Shown here: piece after piece, positions 59,607 through 64,000 of the stretch | Layout: every line of letters begins with the position of its first letter | Position numbering within the stretch: position 1 is the first letter of the stretch | Origin: Apostichopus japonicus | Taxonomy: Eukaryota; Echinodermata; Holothuroidea; Aspidochirotida; Stichopodidae | Direction of reading: 5' to 3' | DNA: 64,000 nucleotides | Assembly: GCF_037975245.1 (NCBI RefSeq) | Contig: NC_092568.1 | Span: 7,733,501-7,797,500, forward strand | Program-made: the position numbers and the translations under genes | Notes under the pieces: generated by a model | What the model saw: only the letters and a program-made list of their open reading frames with translations | Told to the model about the DNA's origin: nothing | Database searches by the model: none

Positions 59607-61247
59607 GTGTCTATGTGAGGGTATCCAGAATTCATTTTTTATAGTGAGTTGTTCTTTAATTTTAACCTTTAACTTTAGCTGTGTGGAATTTTCTGCCTTT
59701 TACAGCATGCTAGTATTTTTAAGTCCCAGTATTTTACACTTTGCCAGATTATTCATCGGATAATACTTTCTGTTCAGTACATCCAATTTCCAGGTACTTT
59801 CCAATTCAACCCTGCTCTTTAATATAATAAATTGCCATGGCAGACCACCCAGTTGTGCATGGCACTATGTAATTGGCATCCCGAAGAATGTGGTGACTGT
59901 TTAATGTCCTAAATGTTTCTGCCTTTATTCCCTAAAGTGAATCAATTTTCAGACATTTTCTATTACCCTGTCCACAGTTTTGGTATATTGGAATGATTAA
60001 TATATAATTTTTTTCTTTTAAGCAAAAGCAAGAACACAGATGTGAAGCATTGTATTAAACACTTCAAAAATATTTGTAAGGCTTATTGGTGACATTTGTT
60101 TTTTTTTGTGACGTTTGCTTTATTTGTGGCATTTGTCTGATAGCTTGAGCCTAATCTTGTTTTATATAAACCTAAACTAACCCCTTTAAGGTTTATCCAA
60201 CTTGACAAAGAATAACAGAATGTATCATGGTGAGACATTCTTGTGCAAGCAACATTTTCTCTCCCCCCCCCTCCCCACACCCTGATTGATCAGTTCATTT
60301 GCAGCACAGTTTGCAAGTGATCTGTCTTCCCATAATGACTGAAGCTGCTTGTACACTTAATTATGAAATTGTTTGACTCTCTTAATTGCCTCATTTAATA
60401 CATCTGTTCATGGCAGAACTTTATTAAAGTCCTAGTTCTTTTATAAATATAGAGTATACCAAGTCTTTTAGTTAGTTAGTAGGTGTACTGAGCCATGATA
60501 GCTGGATTACCTGTAATAATAATTCACTGTTAGTTTCTTTGGTTTTGCCTCAAATGTTGTCACAATTCAGTGACAGTCTCTGCATCAGAAATTTGCAAAG
60601 TTGAATTTAGTAAATATATTTAACCTAAATGGATGGTTTTGCATGTGATGATAAAGTGATGTTTACCAGCAGTTGATTTCTTTGGTGAATACTCATTTTC
60701 TATGTTGATTTATGTAGAAGACGAGAGAGTATCACAATAAGAAATACTCTACTGTTGGCTCATTCCACAGGCACTGCAAGGACCCTCCTTTAATCTTCTT
60801 CTTTTTGGGGGGTGGGGGGGGGGGTGACAGCTTGAAAAAAATGAGAGAAGGGCAAGATTCTCCTACTGTCCATTGCCCAGTTATACAAAACAAATTTCAT
60901 ATCATTACTTACAAAATAAATATGAAATGGGAAATCTCCCAAAAATTTGTTGCATTTTGGGCGCATTCTCCGCCTCCAGATTTACAGGTTAGGTATTGAA
61001 TACGCGTTACAAGTGTTTTTATGAGTTATCAATGGTATCTATATTATTGTCAAAATTGTTTGCCAGCAATCAGAGAACTTTCTCTAAGTTTTCCGACTAA
61101 ATTGTATTTCAATTTTGTTTTCATTCATAAATTTGATAACTGAAATTTCACAGTTAATTCACAGGTGGGGGGGGGGTAGGGTGGAGGTGAAGGGATGTAC
61201 AAACAAAAGAAATAAAAGGACCAGATGCAACTTGTTGTGATTTTCTG
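59607..61247. other. No gene recognised; 3' flank of the GPCR
   Basis: G-tracts occur near 60807 and 61165. The GPCR 3' UTR should lie just below 61248 on the minus strand, but I did not identify a firm polyadenylation signal. No SEC23 exon was seen. Confidence 0.4.
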
Positions 61248-63217
61248 CTAAATTGTTTTATTCCTAGTCACAGGTGTTGAAAGAGATTTCTGCATTTGAG
61301 AGCTAGTTGAAACAGTTATTTGTGGCTCCGAGACTTGATTTGGTAAAAGTGGTACCCGCTTAGTTTCCAAATCTTCCTGTTTTATCTGACTTTGACTCAT
61401 TTGGTCCCTCTGCCTGCCAAAGTCGCCGCGTTTCAGCTCCATGTCGGAAGGTGGGCGAACTTTATTATCGTCGCAGTAACAAAATACTCTAATACTGTCA
61501 CGAATGTTTTTATACTGTTTACATGCGGCGGTGCGAAACGTCCTGTTGAGAATTGAGTATAGCCATGGGTTGATGGCAGCATTCATCAATGTTAATGCGA
61601 GAGATAGCTGACACAGACTGCATTGCAAATTGTCAGGTTTGAAGAGGTCAATCACAGTAAGGATGTTCAGTGGTAACCAACAGGTCGCAAAAACACCTGT
61701 AAGAACGACACCAAAAAGAAAGGCAGGCAATTATTTTAATATAGTTAAAAATTGATTAAATATATATTTAGAATGCTGCTGCAGTGGTTGCTCTGATAAG
61801 ATATCAAATATGTCTTTTTTTTTCTATCCTAATATAGGTTTTATGGTGTATATACCTTTTAGGCGATATTTTTCTACTATTTGCTTTGAATGTTTCCTGT
61901 ATTTGAAATGTTTCCTGTTTAGTAATTGTTTCAATTCCTGTAAAGCGCTTCGAGCAGCGTTGCTGATCGAGTTCTCATCGTTTGGAAAGATCTCAAAACC
62001 TACAGAAGGAGTTTACTCGTCACTTTGTGTTAGAGTATTTATGACTTTTTCATCCTATTCTGGTGATCTTGTAAATAAGTCGGTAATTTAAATGACGCCC
62101 TACAAAATGTTGAGTTTCCTTGCCTCTTGAACCCAGTCACCATGACGACAGCTGTAATGAATCACCTGAACTCTTGTTACATCTAACTACAGTACATATC
62201 GTAATAATAGGCGAACCATCAAACCCTCTCCCTCCCTCTTAGCCCCTCCCCCATCCCCCCCTTCATCAGAGAAGCGCTAAATTTAAAGGGCAAAAACTTG
62301 ACAAACTCCTAGTGCAACCTGATATTGTCTCATCATAAAATACTCTTTTTTTTTTTTTTTTAATGGGAAACCCATTTTATCAATCAGATGGGGCAGTTAA
62401 AGGAAAAATGAAAGTAATTCTAGCGATTGATGGATCGTAGAGACTGTTTTATCGTGAGACTGGGTTTTGACTTACCGGCGAGTAGCGCTAGAATCTTGAC
62501 AGCTCTGTAATCTTTATGCTTGGGGGCAACATATCTACAGTTGTCTTCGTTGCATTCTATGACTTTCCGCTGCGCTTGAGTGAAGGCTGTCCGTCCGATG
62601 GATATGTACATGCAGCATAGGATGACGAACGGCAGACATATACCGATGCCGATGAAAGCCAGGGTGGCGGCCACTCCCAGCATGGGAAGACACATACGGA
62701 ACTGTCTGTGGAAGCTATAGCCTGGTAGTAACAGTGCGCTGCTCCAACACAACGCGCAGATCCAAAGTGAACAGACGGCGACGATCGCTCGGTGTTTCGT
62801 GACCCGCTGGTGGTAATGGAGCGGTTGATTCACCGCAAAGTATCGCTCTATGCTGAGTAGAGCCAACGTCCATACGGAGGCCTCGGCTAACACGGTGTAC
62901 GTGAAGCCTATTAGAGTACACAACCAGTGCTGACGCATGCCCCCGTTGGATGGCTGTATGCTAATCACCATCGGTACGAGAAGCGCGGCCGATAGGAAGT
63001 CGCTACTCGCCAGGTTCAACAACAGGCACCAGGTGATGGTATGAAGTTTGCTGGTCCGTATAATCACTGCTATCACCATGAGGTTTCCTAAGAAAGCAGC
63101 CATGGCAGTTAATGCTAAAACAGTGCACATGATGACATAGGTGTAGCTGGTAGAGATCACCTCAGGTTCCTCGGAAGTCACTGGGCTTACAGTAGCCATT
63201 CCAAAACAGGACATCAA
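61248..63217 (-). CDS. Class A (rhodopsin-like) orphan GPCR
   Basis: Seven-transmembrane plasma membrane receptor. Exon 1 is 63217-62476 and exon 2 is 61696-61248, joined in phase at LLAG-VFATCWLP, giving 396 residues. TM1 has GNLMVIAV. TM2 has NLASSDFLSAALLVP (the sodium-site Asp). TM3 starts at WLCTL (disulfide Cys) and ends SIERYFAV, with ERY in place of DRY. TM4 contains SLWICALCW and TM5 CLPFVILCCMYIS. TM6 has the CWLP motif and TM7 NAAINPWLY. A cytoplasmic tail with CYC and basic stretches follows. The single intron splits the third loop from TM6. All class A hallmarks are intact. The ligand cannot be told from the sequence. A start seven residues in (MATVSP) is possible. Confidence 0.92.
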
Positions 63218-64000
63218 TTCCCAGTCAAGCCAATATTGAAATTTTGTCTCCCATTTTCATTCGCTAGACAAAAACCCTTTCTCTAGAAAAGTAGTTTGTC
63301 AACAATGACCCAAACTGTTGATGTTGACTGTTGAATGCTGGTAGAATATATTTGTATCATCTTGAGGGAGTCTCATCTAACTTTCTGGAAAACGATTAAA
63401 TACTGTTGGTTCCAATCACATCACCTTCAGAGACAGACTGGAGATTTTCAGCATAGCTTCAAATTAGCAGATAACAGGAAAGCTCTGAAATAAAGCAAAA
63501 CCATTTGTCAGAAACTTGCAGGCAACTTTAAGCATTGGCACACATTGTACCCCCTTCATATCTTGGTTGACATTTGCAACACCAAAAAGAGATTCCATTT
63601 GTTCTTCAGTGTTCTCTTAGGTGGTACAGTTGTCAATATCAATTGAGTCTTTAACTGTTGGAGGAAACATGACCCCTATCTTAATTGTAGAACAACAGGA
63701 AGATGTCCCGGTTTACTACTGTTTGTAATACAAATCTGCAGAGTGTATTCATTAATGGGAATCTACACACTACTATGGTATACCGTAGTGGCCTGAAACA
63801 AGACCAGATATATTTAAAAATGAACCAAATATTTAATACAACGGGGGAAAGAGCAAAAAAAAACTAACGCTCTAGAAAACATTTAGATAATTGAAGTTGC
63901 AAAATGAATTGACATGATGTTTATAACTTTTTGACAACCTTGTTAACAATGTTGTGTTTTGTAATATTTACAAACTTAAGCAAGTCTGATGAATTTCAAC
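63218..64000. other. 5' flank of the GPCR
   Basis: No coding exon was recognised. The GPCR promoter and 5' UTR should lie here. I see no clear TATA box at a fitting distance. Confidence 0.4.

Overview
The window is AT-rich nuclear DNA from an animal. It has small exons, GT-AG introns, many (TA)n and poly-G/C tracts, MITE-like elements and tandem arrays. The gene set (CYP46A-like P450s, a secreted C-type lectin, a secreted fibrinogen-domain protein, SEC23, a class A GPCR, a KMT5A-like SET protein) suggests a marine invertebrate, most likely a deuterostome such as an echinoderm. That placement is inference.

Layout. At 0.2-2.6 kb lie the last four exons of a CYP46A-like cytochrome P450 (+). At 6.6-8.8 kb lie the first three exons of a P450 of the same family (+), with no continuation found. 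At 11.2-12.4 kb are the first two exons of a secreted C-type lectin (-). From 13.7 to 18.0 kb runs a tandem array of 210-bp units. From 18.8 to 25.5 kb is the most unusual gene (+): a KMT5A/SET8-like SET domain, spliced in phase to a 2.9-kb exon with acidic repeats, Cys/His motifs and a tyrosine-recombinase-like domain, ending in a small Myb/SANT-like segment. Three further tandem arrays fill 25.8-31.3 kb, and the last carries direct repeats of AGGTCA half-sites. From 34.4 to 41.5 kb is a five-exon fibrinogen-like gene (+), with a nested stack of transposon-like elements in its third intron. From 46.1 to 55.3 kb are the first ten exons of SEC23 (+). Two minisatellites and a tRNA-derived SINE follow. 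At 61.2-63.2 kb is a two-exon class A GPCR (-).

Exon boundaries were set by reading splice sites and checking that phases add up. The complete models (SET/recombinase 1,249 aa, fibrinogen-like 280 aa, GPCR 396 aa) close in frame. The partial models (P450 pieces, lectin, SEC23) keep frame across every junction. Apart from the possible tandem P450 pair, the genes look functionally unrelated, as is usual for an animal chromosome. No operon or CRISPR array is present.
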